Positions 20,731-29,602 of a stretch of 64,000 nt of DNA are shown here, one piece after another (position 1 is the first letter of the stretch; every line of letters begins with the position of its first letter). Source of the DNA: Anoxybacillus mongoliensis (GTDB lineage Bacteria; Bacillota; Bacilli; Bacillales; Anoxybacillaceae); the NCBI RefSeq assembly GCF_014201515.1, contig NZ_JACHEQ010000008.1, positions 62,001-126,000 on the forward strand, given 5' to 3'. A program made the translations under genes and the position numbers. A model generated the notes under the pieces. That model had not been told where the DNA came from. It did not search any database and was given only the letters and a program-made list of their open reading frames with translations.

Positions 20731-20757
20731 AAGCGTCCGTCGATGGACGCTTTTATT
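20726..20757. terminator. Bidirectional terminator between ypjB and ypjC
   Basis: AATAAAAGCGTCC (20726-20738) pairs over 13 bases with GGACGCTTTTATT (20745-20757). The hairpin contains both stop codons (20728-20730 plus strand, 20753-20755 minus strand) and works on either strand. Confidence 0.9.
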
Positions 20758-21613
20758 CATGTAGCGGTTGTTTATTTTCATCTAATGTAAATCCTTCACC
20801 ATGTACATCGTGCACATCGCTAATAGCGACAAATGCATATGGGTCAACGGACGTGATAATGGATTTTAAACGTGATAATTCATTTTTAGCTACAACGCAA
20901 TATAAAACATCTCGTTCTCGTTTTGTGTAAGAGCCGATTCCTTTTAAAATTGTAACTCCTCGCTCCATTTCCGTCATAATTTTTTCTGAAATTAAATCGC
21001 TTTTTTCAGAAATAATGGTCGCTCCTTTTGCTGCATATGCGCCTTCTTGCAAAAAGTCAATCACGCGCGCCCCGACAAACACCGCAACGAGCGTATACAT
21101 GCCTTCACGGTACGGTAAATACGTCAGTAAAGAGAGGACAATGACACATGAGTCGAACAAAAACATCGTTTTTCCCATACTAATGCCTTTATATTTATAT
21201 ACGAGCCGCGCAATAATATCGACACCGCCTGTTGTTCCGCCGTAGCGAAAAATAATACCAAGACCGACCCCGATAAACACACCAGCAAACAATGCTGCTA
21301 ACGTGAGGTCGTTATTGAGCGGAATGTGAAATCCGTATCGTTGAAAAATCCAAAGAAATACAGATAAACTAACTGTTCCGAGAATCGTATAAAAAAACGT
21401 CGTCCGTCCAAGCAATTTCCATCCGATAAAAAACAGCGGGATGTTCAGTACTAAGTTTGAAATAGAAGGATCAATGCCAAATAAAAAGTATAAAAGAAGG
21501 GTAATCCCTGTAAATCCGCCTTCCGCTAGTTTATTTTCCATATTAAAGTGGACAAGTCCAAACGCAAAAATAGCAGATCCTAGTAAAATAAATGCGACAT
21601 TTCTTAGTTTCAT
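20753..21613 (-). CDS. ypjC: YitT family membrane protein YpjC
   Basis: Integral membrane protein of the YitT/DUF161 family with a C-terminal cytoplasmic DUF2179 domain. 286 residues from an ATG at 21613, which follows GAGGTGAAG; the upstream part of the open frame is not needed. About five or six membrane helices occupy residues 5-185. FRYGGTTGGVDIIARL near residue 139 is the family signature. The C-terminal part (from GATIISEKSD, residue 194) is soluble. Transport function is often proposed for the family but not established. Confidence 0.88.
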   Translation of the reverse strand: MKLRNVAFILLGSAIFAFGLVHFNMENKLAEGGFTGITLLLYFLFGIDPSISNLVLNIPLFFIGWKLLGRTTFFYTILGTVSLSVFLWIFQRYGFHIPLNNDLTLAALFAGVFIGVGLGIIFRYGGTTGGVDIIARLVYKYKGISMGKTMFLFDSCVIVLSLLTYLPYREGMYTLVAVFVGARVIDFLQEGAYAAKGATIISEKSDLISEKIMTEMERGVTILKGIGSYTKRERDVLYCVVAKNELSRLKSIITSVDPYAFVAISDVHDVHGEGFTLDENKQPLHE

Positions 21614-21646
21614 CGTCTTCACCTCTCGAATATGACTGCGTTTTTT

Positions 21647-21676
21647 ATTATAGAGGAATGTGATTGCACCCGTCAA
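21647..21676 (-). promoter_or_regulatory. Promoter of ypjC
   Basis: On the minus strand TTGACG (21676-21671), 18-base spacer, perfect TATAAT (21652-21647). Its -35 is only seven bases from the -35 of the divergent ypjD promoter. Confidence 0.65.
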
Positions 21677-21682
21677 AAACAT

Positions 21683-21711
21683 TTGTCAAATGCCCTACTT
21701 TTAGCTAACAT
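21683..21711 (+). promoter_or_regulatory. Promoter of the ypjD-dapB-...-birA operon
   Basis: TTGTCA at 21683-21688, 17-base spacer, TAACAT at 21706-21711, about 20 bases before the ypjD start. Confidence 0.6.
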
Positions 21712-21731
21712 GAATGTAAGAGGTGAAGACA

Positions 21732-22064
21732 ATGGAAAAAACGATGCGGCAAATGCAACACGAAGTTGACGAATACATTGGACAGTTTAAAGAAGGGTAT
21801 TTTAGTCCGCTAGCAATGCTTGCTCGTTTAACAGAAGAATTAGGCGAGCTCGCTCGCGAAGTGAACCATCACTATGGTGAAAAGCCAAAAAAGAAAACGG
21901 AACGAGAAAAAACGATTCAAGAAGAATTAGGGGATGTATTGTTTGTACTTATATGTATGGCCAATTCGTTACATATCGATTTACAAGAAGCGCATGATAC
22001 GGTCATGCATAAATTTCAAACGCGAGATCGCGATCGTTGGACAAGAAAGGAAGAGGGAAGATGA
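21732..22064 (+). CDS. ypjD: MazG-type nucleotide pyrophosphohydrolase YpjD
   Basis: 110-residue all-alpha NTP pyrophosphohydrolase of the MazG family, probably hydrolysing a nucleoside triphosphate to the monophosphate and pyrophosphate; the true substrate is unknown. Metal-binding acidic motifs are visible: EELGELARE (residues 35-43) and EELGDVLF (68-75). The ATG at 21732 is six bases from AGAGGTG; a GTG at 21723 is also in frame. The stop overlaps the dapB start by four bases, making it the head of a seven-gene operon. Confidence 0.9.
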   Translation: MEKTMRQMQHEVDEYIGQFKEGYFSPLAMLARLTEELGELAREVNHHYGEKPKKKTEREKTIQEELGDVLFVLICMANSLHIDLQEAHDTVMHKFQTRDRDRWTRKEEGR

Positions 22065-22855
22065 TTCGAATTGTTATTGCCGGCCCGCGTGGACGAATGG
22101 GTAGAGAAGCCGTTTCTCTCGTTCATGATACAAAACATTTTGAGCTTGTCGCTGTTGTAGACCGAGTGAACGAAGGAAAAACGTTAGCACAACTTGACGG
22201 TTTCCCAGCGATTGAAGCCCCGATTTTTACAGATTTAGAGCGATGTTTGCAAACAGTGCAAGCGGACGTATTAATCGATTTAACGACGCCAGAAGTCGGA
22301 AAACGTCATGCGGAAATCGCATTGCATTACGGCGTTCGCCCGGTCGTTGGTACGACAGGATTTACAGAAGATGATTTAACACGTTTAACACAAGTAGCTG
22401 AAGAGAAAAAAATTGGCGCAATTATTGCCCCAAATTTTGCGATTGGTGCAATTTTAATGATGAAATTTGCACAAATGGCGGCTAAATATTTTCCTCACGT
22501 AGAAATCATTGAACTTCATCACGATCAAAAACTTGATGCTCCGTCTGGTACAGCGTTGAAAACAGCGCAGCTCATTCAACAAGTGCGTCCTTCATTCACA
22601 CAAGGGCATGAAGCTGAAAAAGAGACGATGGAAGGAGCGCGCGGAGCCTTATATGACGGCATGCGCATTCATAGCGTTCGCTTGCCGGGGCTTGTAGCAC
22701 ATCAAGAAGTCATTTTTGGTGGCGATGGACAAACATTGACAATTCGTCACGATTCGTTCCATCGTTCATCATTTATGTCAGGTGTTCGTTTTTCTGTTGA
22801 AACGGTGATGAAGCTAGAAACGCTCGTATATGGATTAGAACATTTAATTGAATAA
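22061..22855 (+). CDS. dapB: 4-hydroxy-tetrahydrodipicolinate reductase
   Basis: NAD(P)H-dependent reductase of the lysine/diaminopimelate pathway; its product also feeds dipicolinic acid in spores. 264 residues. The nucleotide-binding IAGPRGRMG is at residues 6-14, and the catalytic [15 protein letters not shown] at 151-165 holds the His and Lys of the active site. The start overlaps ypjD (ATGA). The gene context ypjD-dapB-mgsA is the same as in B. subtilis. Confidence 0.97.
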   Translation: MIRIVIAGPRGRMGREAVSLVHDTKHFELVAVVDRVNEGKTLAQLDGFPAIEAPIFTDLERCLQTVQADVLIDLTTPEVGKRHAEIALHYGVRPVVGTTGFTEDDLTRLTQVAEEKKIGAIIAPNFAIGAILMMKFAQMAAKYFPHVEIIELHHDQKLDAPSGTALKTAQLIQQVRPSFTQGHEAEKETMEGARGALYDGMRIHSVRLPGLVAHQEVIFGGDGQTLTIRHDSFHRSSFMSGVRFSVETVMKLETLVYGLEHLIE

Positions 22856-22868
22856 GGAGGAGAGGGAA

Positions 22869-23276
22869 TTGAAAATTGCTTTAATTGCGCACGATAAAAA
22901 AAAGGAAGATATGGTTCAGTTTGTAACAGCTTATCAACACATTTTAGCTGAACACGAATTATACGCAACAGGAACGACAGGATTACGCATTCAAGAAGCG
23001 ACAGGTCTTGCTGTTCATCGTTTTCAATCTGGTCCACTTGGAGGCGATCAGCAAATCGGTGCGATGATTGCAAATAACGATATGGATATGGTGATTTTTT
23101 TTCGCGATCCATTGACAGCTCAACCACATGAACCGGATGTTAGCGCTCTTATTCGTCTTTGTGACGTGTATGCTATTCCGTTAGCGACGAACATGGGAAC
23201 AGCTGAAGTACTCATACACGGTTTAGAGCGTGGCGATTTTGCATGGCGAAATATTGTGAAGCGAGGGAAGAAGTAA
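22869..23276 (+). CDS. mgsA: Methylglyoxal synthase
   Basis: Converts dihydroxyacetone phosphate to methylglyoxal and phosphate, relieving sugar-phosphate stress. The likely start is the TTG at 22869 behind GGAGGAGAGGG, giving [12 protein letters not shown] and 135 residues; another TTG at 22848 lies inside dap[12 protein letters not shown] (residues 55-65) contains the catalytic aspartate, and the phosphate-binding TGTTG is near residue 34. Methylglyoxal is detoxified with bacillithiol, and the two bacillithiol genes follow directly. Confidence 0.95.
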   Translation: MKIALIAHDKKKEDMVQFVTAYQHILAEHELYATGTTGLRIQEATGLAVHRFQSGPLGGDQQIGAMIANNDMDMVIFFRDPLTAQPHEPDVSALIRLCDVYAIPLATNMGTAEVLIHGLERGDFAWRNIVKRGKK

Positions 23277-23977
23277 TGCATATGTTAGCATTTGGCGCCC
23301 ATCCCGATGATGTTGAAATCGGCATGGGCGGCACGATTGCGAAATACGCTCAACAAGGATATAACATCGGTATATGCGACTTGACGTTAGCAGAGCTATC
23401 ATCGAACGGAACGGTACATATTCGCCAGCAAGAAGCGAAGCGGGCAGCTGACATTCTCGGCGTTCATACACGTATACAGCTCAATCTTCCAGATCGTGGA
23501 CTAACCACGCAAAAAGAGCATATTGATCCGATCGTGACCGTTATTCGTACATATCGACCGCATATTGTATTTGCACCATATTGGGAAGATCGCCATCCAG
23601 ATCATGGTCAATGCGCGAGATTGGTGGAAGAAGCGGTGTTTTCAGCTGCCATTCGCCGTTATGAAGATGGTCAACAGCTACCTCCTCATCGCGTGCAAGC
23701 CGTTTATTTTTATATGATTAACGGATTTCATCGCCCTCATTTTGTTGTTGATATTAGTGATACGATCGATAAAAAATTAGCGAGTTTACAGGCATACGAA
23801 AGCCAATTCGATCGAATGAGCGATTCAGTTGACACGCCGTTAACGAACGGATATATTGAAACCGTTGAAAGCCGCGAGCGATTGTTCGGAAAAGAAGTCG
23901 GTGTTTCGTTTGCGGAAGGATTTATGTCAAAAAAACCAATTATACTTGCACAAGATTTGTTAGGGGAAGAAAAATGA
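23276..23977 (+). CDS. bshB1: Bacillithiol biosynthesis deacetylase BshB1
   Basis: Zinc-dependent LmbE-type deacetylase that removes the acetyl group from GlcNAc-malate, the second step of bacillithiol synthesis. 233 residues from an ATG that shares one base with the mgsA stop. The metal site is visible as AHPDDVE (residues 8-14), with a further histidine in the DRHPDHGQC segment near residue 104. It is followed immediately by bshA, so the first two bacillithiol steps are co-expressed. Confidence 0.95.
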   Translation: MHMLAFGAHPDDVEIGMGGTIAKYAQQGYNIGICDLTLAELSSNGTVHIRQQEAKRAADILGVHTRIQLNLPDRGLTTQKEHIDPIVTVIRTYRPHIVFAPYWEDRHPDHGQCARLVEEAVFSAAIRRYEDGQQLPPHRVQAVYFYMINGFHRPHFVVDISDTIDKKLASLQAYESQFDRMSDSVDTPLTNGYIETVESRERLFGKEVGVSFAEGFMSKKPIILAQDLLGEEK

Positions 23978-25104
23978 AACTGAAAATAGGGATCGTATGC
24001 TATCCGTCAGTCGGCGGCTCTGGGGTCGTTGCGACGGAATTAGGAAAAATGCTTGCTGAACGTGGTCATGATATTCACTTTATTTCATCAAGCATTCCTT
24101 TCCGACTAAATAAGGTATATCCAAATATTTACTATCATGAAGTGACAGTGAATCCGTATTCTGTATTTCAATATCCGCCATACGATTTGGCATTGGCAAG
24201 TAAAATTGCAGAAGTGGCGAAGCGGGAGCAACTTGACATCATTCACGCCCACTATGCTGTTCCGCACGCCCTTTGCGCCTTTTTAGCAAAACAAATGGTC
24301 GGTGATCATTTAAAAATTGTGACGACGCTACATGGTACAGATATTACTGTGCTCGGGTACGATCCGTCATTAAGTGACTTAATTAAATTTGGTATCGAAC
24401 AATCCGATGTTGTCACAGCCGTATCCAATGCATTAGCTATTCAAACGTATGAACTACTTGATGTGCAAAAGCCGATTCAAACGGTGTATAACTTTGTTGA
24501 CGAACGTGTATACAGCAAACGGCGAAATGATGAACTCCGTCGGCAATACGGCATCGCCCCGCATGAAAAAGTAGTTATTCATGTGTCGAACTTTAGAAAA
24601 GTAAAGCGGGTATGCGATGTCGTCCGTACGTTTGCGCTCGTTGTGAAACAAGTCCCTGCTAAATTACTCCTTGTCGGTGATGGACCAGAAATGACAGTCG
24701 TTTGTCGCCTTGTGAAAGAATTGAAACTATGCGAACATGTTCGCTTTTTAGGGAAACAAGAAAATTTAGCGGACTTGTACTCGATTAGTGATGTGAAATT
24801 ATTATTGTCAGAAAAGGAAAGCTTCGGTCTTGTTTTACTTGAGGCGATGGCATGTCATGTGCCTTGCGTTGGCACGGCGATTGGCGGCATTCCCGAAGTC
24901 ATTGAGGATGGAAAAAACGGCTTTTTATGTGCGCTCGGTGATATCAACGATGCGGCACGTCAAACACTTCGTTTATTAACGGATGAAGCTCTTCGTCAAA
25001 CGATGGGACAAAAGGCGTGTGAAACCGTGTATGAAAAATTTTATTCTGAGAAAATCGTGGCACAATATGAACATATTTATTTTCAACTTAAAGGGGATGA
25101 ATGA
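23974..25104 (+). CDS. bshA: GlcNAc-malate synthase (bacillithiol glycosyltransferase BshA)
   Basis: GT4-family retaining glycosyltransferase that joins UDP-GlcNAc to L-malate, the first step of bacillithiol synthesis. 376 residues, ATGA overlap with bshB1. The N-terminal [19 protein letters not shown] (about residues 11-29) and the C-terminal [18 protein letters not shown] segment (about 282-299), containing the E-x7-E motif, are characteristic. The cysteine-adding enzyme bshC is not in this window. Confidence 0.95.
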   Translation: MKLKIGIVCYPSVGGSGVVATELGKMLAERGHDIHFISSSIPFRLNKVYPNIYYHEVTVNPYSVFQYPPYDLALASKIAEVAKREQLDIIHAHYAVPHALCAFLAKQMVGDHLKIVTTLHGTDITVLGYDPSLSDLIKFGIEQSDVVTAVSNALAIQTYELLDVQKPIQTVYNFVDERVYSKRRNDELRRQYGIAPHEKVVIHVSNFRKVKRVCDVVRTFALVVKQVPAKLLLVGDGPEMTVVCRLVKELKLCEHVRFLGKQENLADLYSISDVKLLLSEKESFGLVLLEAMACHVPCVGTAIGGIPEVIEDGKNGFLCALGDINDAARQTLRLLTDEALRQTMGQKACETVYEKFYSEKIVAQYEHIYFQLKGDE

Positions 25105-26297
25105 TGAACGAACAATTTCAACAGGCGCTGTCTGTCATTGAAACATTAAAACGTCATGGGCATGAAGCGTATTTTGTCGGTGGGGCGGTTCGTGACTATT
25201 TACTACAAAGACCGATCGGTGACATTGATATTGCGACATCTGCCCATCCACAAGAAGTAATGTCCATCTTTCCGAAAACCGTTCCTGTCGGTATTGCGCA
25301 CGGAACGGTGATGGTTATTGAGCGTGGCGTTTCATATGAAGTGACAACATTTCGAAAAGAAGGACGTTACGAAGATTATCGAAGGCCGAAAGATGTCACG
25401 TTCGTCAGCTCCCTTTATGAAGATTTGCAGCGACGCGACTTTACGATGAACGCCATCGCGATGAATGAGCACGGTGACATCATCGATCCGTTTGGGGGAA
25501 CGGAAGCGTTGAAGCAGCGCATCATTGAAACGGTTGGCGATGCTGCGGAGCGCTTTAACGAAGATGCGTTACGGATGATGCGAGCGCTTCGGTTTGTCAG
25601 CCAGCTCGGCTTTTCTTTATCTACAAAGACAAAACAAGCCATTATACAATACGGACATTTATTGCAACATATTGCTGTTGAGCGCATCGCCGTTGAATTT
25701 GAAAAATTGCTGCTCGGTCCGTTTATGTCAAAAGCAATTGATCTTTTAATCGAAACGAATTTATTTTGTTACTTGCCAGAGCTTGCTACGAAAAAAAAGG
25801 AGCTTGCTCAACTAGCTACCTATTCCATTGTGCCGACTCATCGCACGGAAGCATGGGCGCGATTTGCATTTGTCGTCCATTTTCATCAAAAAGAACTAAA
25901 AAAATGGAAATTACCAAACCACTTCATTCGTGACATTTTGATTTGTTTAAAGGCGCTCGAACATATTCGTTCGCTTTCGGATTGGACAATTGACACATTG
26001 TATGAGTATGGATCATACATTCCACACATTGAGCGCATACGCGCAGCATTGGATCATGATGAACCACATGTGCATCTGTTATTGAAACAATGGGAGGCGT
26101 TACCCATTCACAATCGTAAAGAGCTTGCGATTAATGGGAACGATTTGCTTATTTTATTTGAAAGAAAAGCTGGTCCATGGTTAGCTGAAATGATTGAAAA
26201 CATCGAGCGTGCCGTACTGCATCGTGAAGTGGAAAATGAGAAAGAGAAGCTAAAGGAGTGGGCGGTATGCAATCAGAGACGAGAAAACAACTGTTGA
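25101..26297 (+). CDS. cca: CCA-adding tRNA nucleotidyltransferase
   Basis: Adds or repairs the 3' CCA end of tRNA without a template. 398 residues. The nucleotidyltransferase head shows [11 protein letters not shown] (about 25-35) and the catalytic IGDIDIAT (about 39-46); [12 protein letters not shown] near residue 111 and the [12 protein letters not shown] motif near 155 complete the class II signature. It overlaps bshA by four bases; a second ATG at 25104 is also possible. Confidence 0.96.
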   Translation: MMNEQFQQALSVIETLKRHGHEAYFVGGAVRDYLLQRPIGDIDIATSAHPQEVMSIFPKTVPVGIAHGTVMVIERGVSYEVTTFRKEGRYEDYRRPKDVTFVSSLYEDLQRRDFTMNAIAMNEHGDIIDPFGGTEALKQRIIETVGDAAERFNEDALRMMRALRFVSQLGFSLSTKTKQAIIQYGHLLQHIAVERIAVEFEKLLLGPFMSKAIDLLIETNLFCYLPELATKKKELAQLATYSIVPTHRTEAWARFAFVVHFHQKELKKWKLPNHFIRDILICLKALEHIRSLSDWTIDTLYEYGSYIPHIERIRAALDHDEPHVHLLLKQWEALPIHNRKELAINGNDLLILFERKAGPWLAEMIENIERAVLHREVENEKEKLKEWAVCNQRRENNC

Positions 26298-27247
26298 AAC
26301 TATTTACAGAAGCAGGTGGAGCGTTTTTATCCGGACAAAAGATTAGTGAGCAGCTCGGTTGCTCACGAACAGCTGTTTGGAAACATATTGAAGATTTAAG
26401 GAAAGAAGGATTTGAAGTTGAAGCCGTTCGCAGGCTTGGCTATCGGTTAAAACAAATGCCTGATAAACTGAACGCAAATGAGGTTCAGCTCGGGTTAAAA
26501 ACGAAACGTTTTGGTTGGAACGTATATGACCAAGAAAGCGTGCCTTCGACGCAACAATTAGCTCATCAACTTGCCCACGAGGGTGCCGAAGAAGGGACGA
26601 TTGTCATTGCCGAGGAGCAGACGGCAGGAAGAGGGCGTTTAAACCGATCATGGCACTCACCGAAAGGAACAGGGATTTGGATGAGTTTAATTTTGCGCCC
26701 GTCTATTCCACCGCAACAAGCGCCTCAGCTGACGCTTTTAGTTGCTGTTGCGGTTGCCGAAGCGATCCAGGAAGTAACAAACATCGTACCGGATATTAAA
26801 TGGCCGAACGATATATTAGTCAATGGCAAAAAAGTCGCTGGCATTTTAACGGAATTGCAAGCCGATCCCGATCAAGTGCGGGCAGTCATCGTCGGCATCG
26901 GCATGAACGTCAATCAAAAACAGTTCCCTAATGATATTGCCCCGATTGCAACGTCTCTGGCGCTTGAAACGGGACGAACGTTCCACCGTCCGAAAATTGT
27001 TCAAACATTGTTACAAAAGTTAGAACAGCTATATGGACAATATTTACAACACGGCTTTCTACCGATTAAACTGTTGTGGGAAGGCTATGCAGTCACGATT
27101 GGTCAACAAATTGTAGCGCGTACGCTAAATGGAGCGATTCGCGGTGTGGCGCTTGGAATTACAGATTCAGGTACATTAAAGGTGCAAACTGAAGACGGGG
27201 CGATTCATTACATTTATTCGGCAGATATTGAAATAAAAAAAGAGTAG
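26267..27247 (+). CDS. birA: Biotin-[acetyl-CoA-carboxylase] ligase and biotin repressor
   Basis: Attaches biotin to acyl carboxylases and, through an N-terminal winged helix, represses biotin genes. 326 residues from ATG 26267 (AAGGAG upstream). Residues 1-65 form the helix-turn-helix (SEQLGCSRTAVWKHIEDLR). The ligase domain has the biotinyl-AMP motif AGRGRLNRSW near residue 122, and KWPNDILVNGKKVAGIL near residue 182. A matching BirA operator lies upstream of bioF at 59523-59553. Overlaps cca by 31 bases. Confidence 0.96.
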   Translation: MQSETRKQLLKLFTEAGGAFLSGQKISEQLGCSRTAVWKHIEDLRKEGFEVEAVRRLGYRLKQMPDKLNANEVQLGLKTKRFGWNVYDQESVPSTQQLAHQLAHEGAEEGTIVIAEEQTAGRGRLNRSWHSPKGTGIWMSLILRPSIPPQQAPQLTLLVAVAVAEAIQEVTNIVPDIKWPNDILVNGKKVAGILTELQADPDQVRAVIVGIGMNVNQKQFPNDIAPIATSLALETGRTFHRPKIVQTLLQKLEQLYGQYLQHGFLPIKLLWEGYAVTIGQQIVARTLNGAIRGVALGITDSGTLKVQTEDGAIHYIYSADIEIKKE

Positions 27248-27471
27248 GAAAATTTCTAAATATTTGTTAAAATGAAAGCGGTTGAAATTGGGCAGTATCT
27301 TCATGAGAACTGCACCACGCATATGACATATTAACGGTCAATTCTGCCTTGATCCGATTAACCGGACGGGGACAGAGGGATGGAGCAAACCAAAAAGTCC
27401 TTCTTTCTCTATTTTGGCAGAAAGAAGGCTTTTTTTATCCATTTCCTCTGCATATTGAGAGGAGGATGTAT
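27248..27471 (+). ncRNA. Structured panB leader, candidate pan RNA motif
   Basis: 224 bases without a gene before panB. Several small stems can be drawn: GCAGT (27293-27297) with ACTGC (27309-27313) carrying a bulged A; TGAC with GTCA around 27324-27340; and CCG with CGG around 27354-27365. The last two loops share ATTAA. A terminator follows. Rfam describes a pan motif, with bulged adenines, upstream of panB in Bacillales including B. subtilis; this leader sits in the same place. Assignment is by position and general shape, not by a covariance search. Confidence 0.55.
27392..27436 (+). terminator. Intrinsic terminator in the panB leader
   Basis: CCTTCTTTCT (27399-27408) pairs over ten bases with AGAAAGAAGG (27419-27428); A-rich and T-rich flanks extend the stem and a seven-T run follows. 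It lies 36 bases before panB, so it either ends the birA transcript or attenuates panBCD. Confidence 0.85.
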
Positions 27472-28308
27472 ATGAAAACGAAATTAGATTTTTTGAACAT
27501 GAAAAAAAATCATGAGCCGATTGTTATGCTAACGGCTTACGATTATCCATCAGCGAAGCTTGCTGAGGCAGCCGGTGTTGACATGATTTTAGTCGGCGAT
27601 TCGCTTGGAATGGTCGTATTAGGATACGATTCAACGATCCCTGTAACAGTGGAAGATATGATTCATCATACGAAAGCTGTTCGACGTGGCGCGCCAAATA
27701 CGTTTATCGTCACCGATATGCCTTTTATGTCGTACAGCACCCTTCCTGACGCGTTAAAACATGCAAAAGCAATCATGCAACAATCAGGTGCAAATGCTGT
27801 AAAAGTCGAAGGGGCAGGTTCTGTATTACAAGTCATTTCTTCTTTAACAGAAGCAGGCGTGCCTGTTGTCGCTCACCTCGGTTTAACGCCACAATCGGTC
27901 GGTGTGTTAGGTGGATATAAAGTACAAGGAAAAGATGCCGAAAGTGCTCGACGTCTCATACAAGAAGCAAAAGCGTGTGAACAAGCCGGAGCGATCGCCC
28001 TCGTTTTAGAATGTGTACCGAAGCAACTTGGTGAAGCGATAACAAAGCAATTAACGATCCCGACGATCGGTATCGGAGCCGGAGTTGGTACGGATGGACA
28101 AGTGCTCGTCTATCATGATGTGCTCGGATATGGTGTAGAACGCATTCCGAAATTTGTCAAACAATATACGAACATTCAACAAACGATGCAACAAGCGCTA
28201 GCGGAGTATGTGGCTGACGTAAAAACGCGTCAATTTCCAAGCGATGAGCAATCATTTACGATGAATGAACAACAATGGCTAGCGTTATACGGAGGGAAAC
28301 AATCGTGA
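27472..28308 (+). CDS. panB: 3-methyl-2-oxobutanoate hydroxymethyltransferase
   Basis: First pantothenate-specific step, making ketopantoate from 2-oxoisovalerate with methylene-tetrahydrofolate. The ATG at 27472 follows GAGGAGG; the open frame from 27349 lies in the leader and is not coding. 278 residues with [19 protein letters not shown] near residue 19, the metal-binding LVGDSLGMV near residue 40, and [14 protein letters not shown] near residue 201. It is the first gene of panBCD. Confidence 0.96.
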   Translation: MKTKLDFLNMKKNHEPIVMLTAYDYPSAKLAEAAGVDMILVGDSLGMVVLGYDSTIPVTVEDMIHHTKAVRRGAPNTFIVTDMPFMSYSTLPDALKHAKAIMQQSGANAVKVEGAGSVLQVISSLTEAGVPVVAHLGLTPQSVGVLGGYKVQGKDAESARRLIQEAKACEQAGAIALVLECVPKQLGEAITKQLTIPTIGIGAGVGTDGQVLVYHDVLGYGVERIPKFVKQYTNIQQTMQQALAEYVADVKTRQFPSDEQSFTMNEQQWLALYGGKQS

Positions 28309-29153
28309 TTACAATCGAAAAAATTGAACAGATGCAAGCCCGTATGATGGCTGAACGCCAAAAAGGAAAAACGATCGGTTTCGTGCCAACGATGGGCTAC
28401 TTGCACGAAGGACACGTCGCGTTATTAAAACGCGCACGAGAGGAAAATGATTTTGTTGTTTTAAGCATTTTTGTCAACCCGCTTCAATTCGGACCGAATG
28501 AAGATTTTGATCGTTATCCGCGCGATTTTGAGCGCGATCATGAAATAGCTAAACGGGCGGGAGTCGACATCGTCTTTTACCCGTCCGTCCGTGAAATGTA
28601 TCCGCATGAGCCGTCAGTAACAGTGAAGGTACATGAGCGCGTCGATGTACTTTGTGGCAAATCTCGCCCGGGGCATTTTGACGGAGTCGCAACGGTTGTG
28701 ACGAAACTGTTTCATATTGTCATGCCACATCGCGCATATTTTGGAATGAAAGATGCACAACAAGTGGCGGTCATCGATGGGCTTATTCGCGATTTCCATT
28801 TTCCAATTGAACTCGTTGCTGTTCCGACGGTGCGTGAAGACGATGGGCTTGCGAAAAGTTCACGCAACGTATATTTAAGCGAGCAAGAGCGAAAAGAAGC
28901 GCCTGCGTTATATGCGGCTTTACAAAGAGGAAAAGCATTTATCGAAGCCGGAGAACGCGACGTAGAGAGGGTACGACAAGCGATTGTGCATCATATTGAA
29001 CAACATACAAACGGTGTCATTGATTACGTTGAAATTTACTCTTACCCAGAGCTAAAGCCACTCGAGACGTTACAAGGAAAGATCATCCTTGCGCTCGCTG
29101 TACGGTTTACAAACGCTCGTTTGATTGATAATATCGTTATGAACGTACAATAA
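28305..29153 (+). CDS. panC: Pantothenate synthetase
   Basis: Condenses pantoate and beta-alanine with ATP. The GTG at 28305 overlaps the panB stop by four bases (GTGA) and follows GGAGGG; 282 residues. The nucleotide-binding HIGH-type motif is [12 protein letters not shown] near residue 31; [10 protein letters not shown] near residue 149 and KSSRNVYLS near residue 185 complete the active site. It uses pantoate made via PanB and beta-alanine made by PanD, encoded next. Confidence 0.96.
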   Translation: MITIEKIEQMQARMMAERQKGKTIGFVPTMGYLHEGHVALLKRAREENDFVVLSIFVNPLQFGPNEDFDRYPRDFERDHEIAKRAGVDIVFYPSVREMYPHEPSVTVKVHERVDVLCGKSRPGHFDGVATVVTKLFHIVMPHRAYFGMKDAQQVAVIDGLIRDFHFPIELVAVPTVREDDGLAKSSRNVYLSEQERKEAPALYAALQRGKAFIEAGERDVERVRQAIVHHIEQHTNGVIDYVEIYSYPELKPLETLQGKIILALAVRFTNARLIDNIVMNVQ

Positions 29154-29165
29154 GGAGGCAACACC

Positions 29166-29549
29166 ATGTTCCGTACATTAATGAACGCTAAAATTCATCG
29201 TGCTCGTGTGACGGAAGCGAATTTAAATTATGTTGGTAGCATTACAATTGATGAAGATATTTTAGATGCAGTTGGGATGGTTCCAAATGAGAAAGTGCAA
29301 ATTGTAAATAATAATAATGGAGCACGATTCGAAACGTATATTATTCCTGGTGAAAGAGGAAGCGGTGTGTTTTGTTTAAATGGAGCGGCAGCTCGTCTTG
29401 TTCAAAAAGATGACATTATTATCGTCATCTCATACGTACTCGTACCAGAAGAAAAATTGGCGTCTCACCGCCCGAAAATTGCGATTATGGACGAGCATAA
29501 CCGCATTAAAGAACTCATCGTACAAGAGCCGGCGGCGACCGTTTTATAA
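29166..29549 (+). CDS. panD: Aspartate 1-decarboxylase
   Basis: Pyruvoyl enzyme making beta-alanine from aspartate. 127 residues with AAGGAGG upstream. The self-cleavage site is Gly24-Ser25 in NYVGSITID; Ser25 becomes the pyruvoyl group. AANGAAARL-type C-terminal loop is present as LNGAAARLV near residue 74. It is the last gene of panBCD. Confidence 0.96.
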   Translation: MFRTLMNAKIHRARVTEANLNYVGSITIDEDILDAVGMVPNEKVQIVNNNNGARFETYIIPGERGSGVFCLNGAAARLVQKDDIIIVISYVLVPEEKLASHRPKIAIMDEHNRIKELIVQEPAATVL

Positions 29550-29575
29550 CGGGAGCCATGCCGCCTCTTTTTGTT
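29531..29575 (+). terminator. Terminator of panBCD
   Basis: GGCGGC (29531-29536) pairs with GCCGCC (29560-29565), with an inner stem CCGTT (29539-29543) and AACGG (29548-29552); CTCTTTTTG follows. The panD stop codon is in the inner loop. Confidence 0.65.
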
Positions 29576-29602
29576 TGTTACACAGATGTGAGGTGAAAAA
29601 AG

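Noticed and set aside
27349-27471. N-terminal extension of panB
   Set aside because: It would read through the leader terminator; the ATG at 27472 has a GAGGAGG site and matches the family start.
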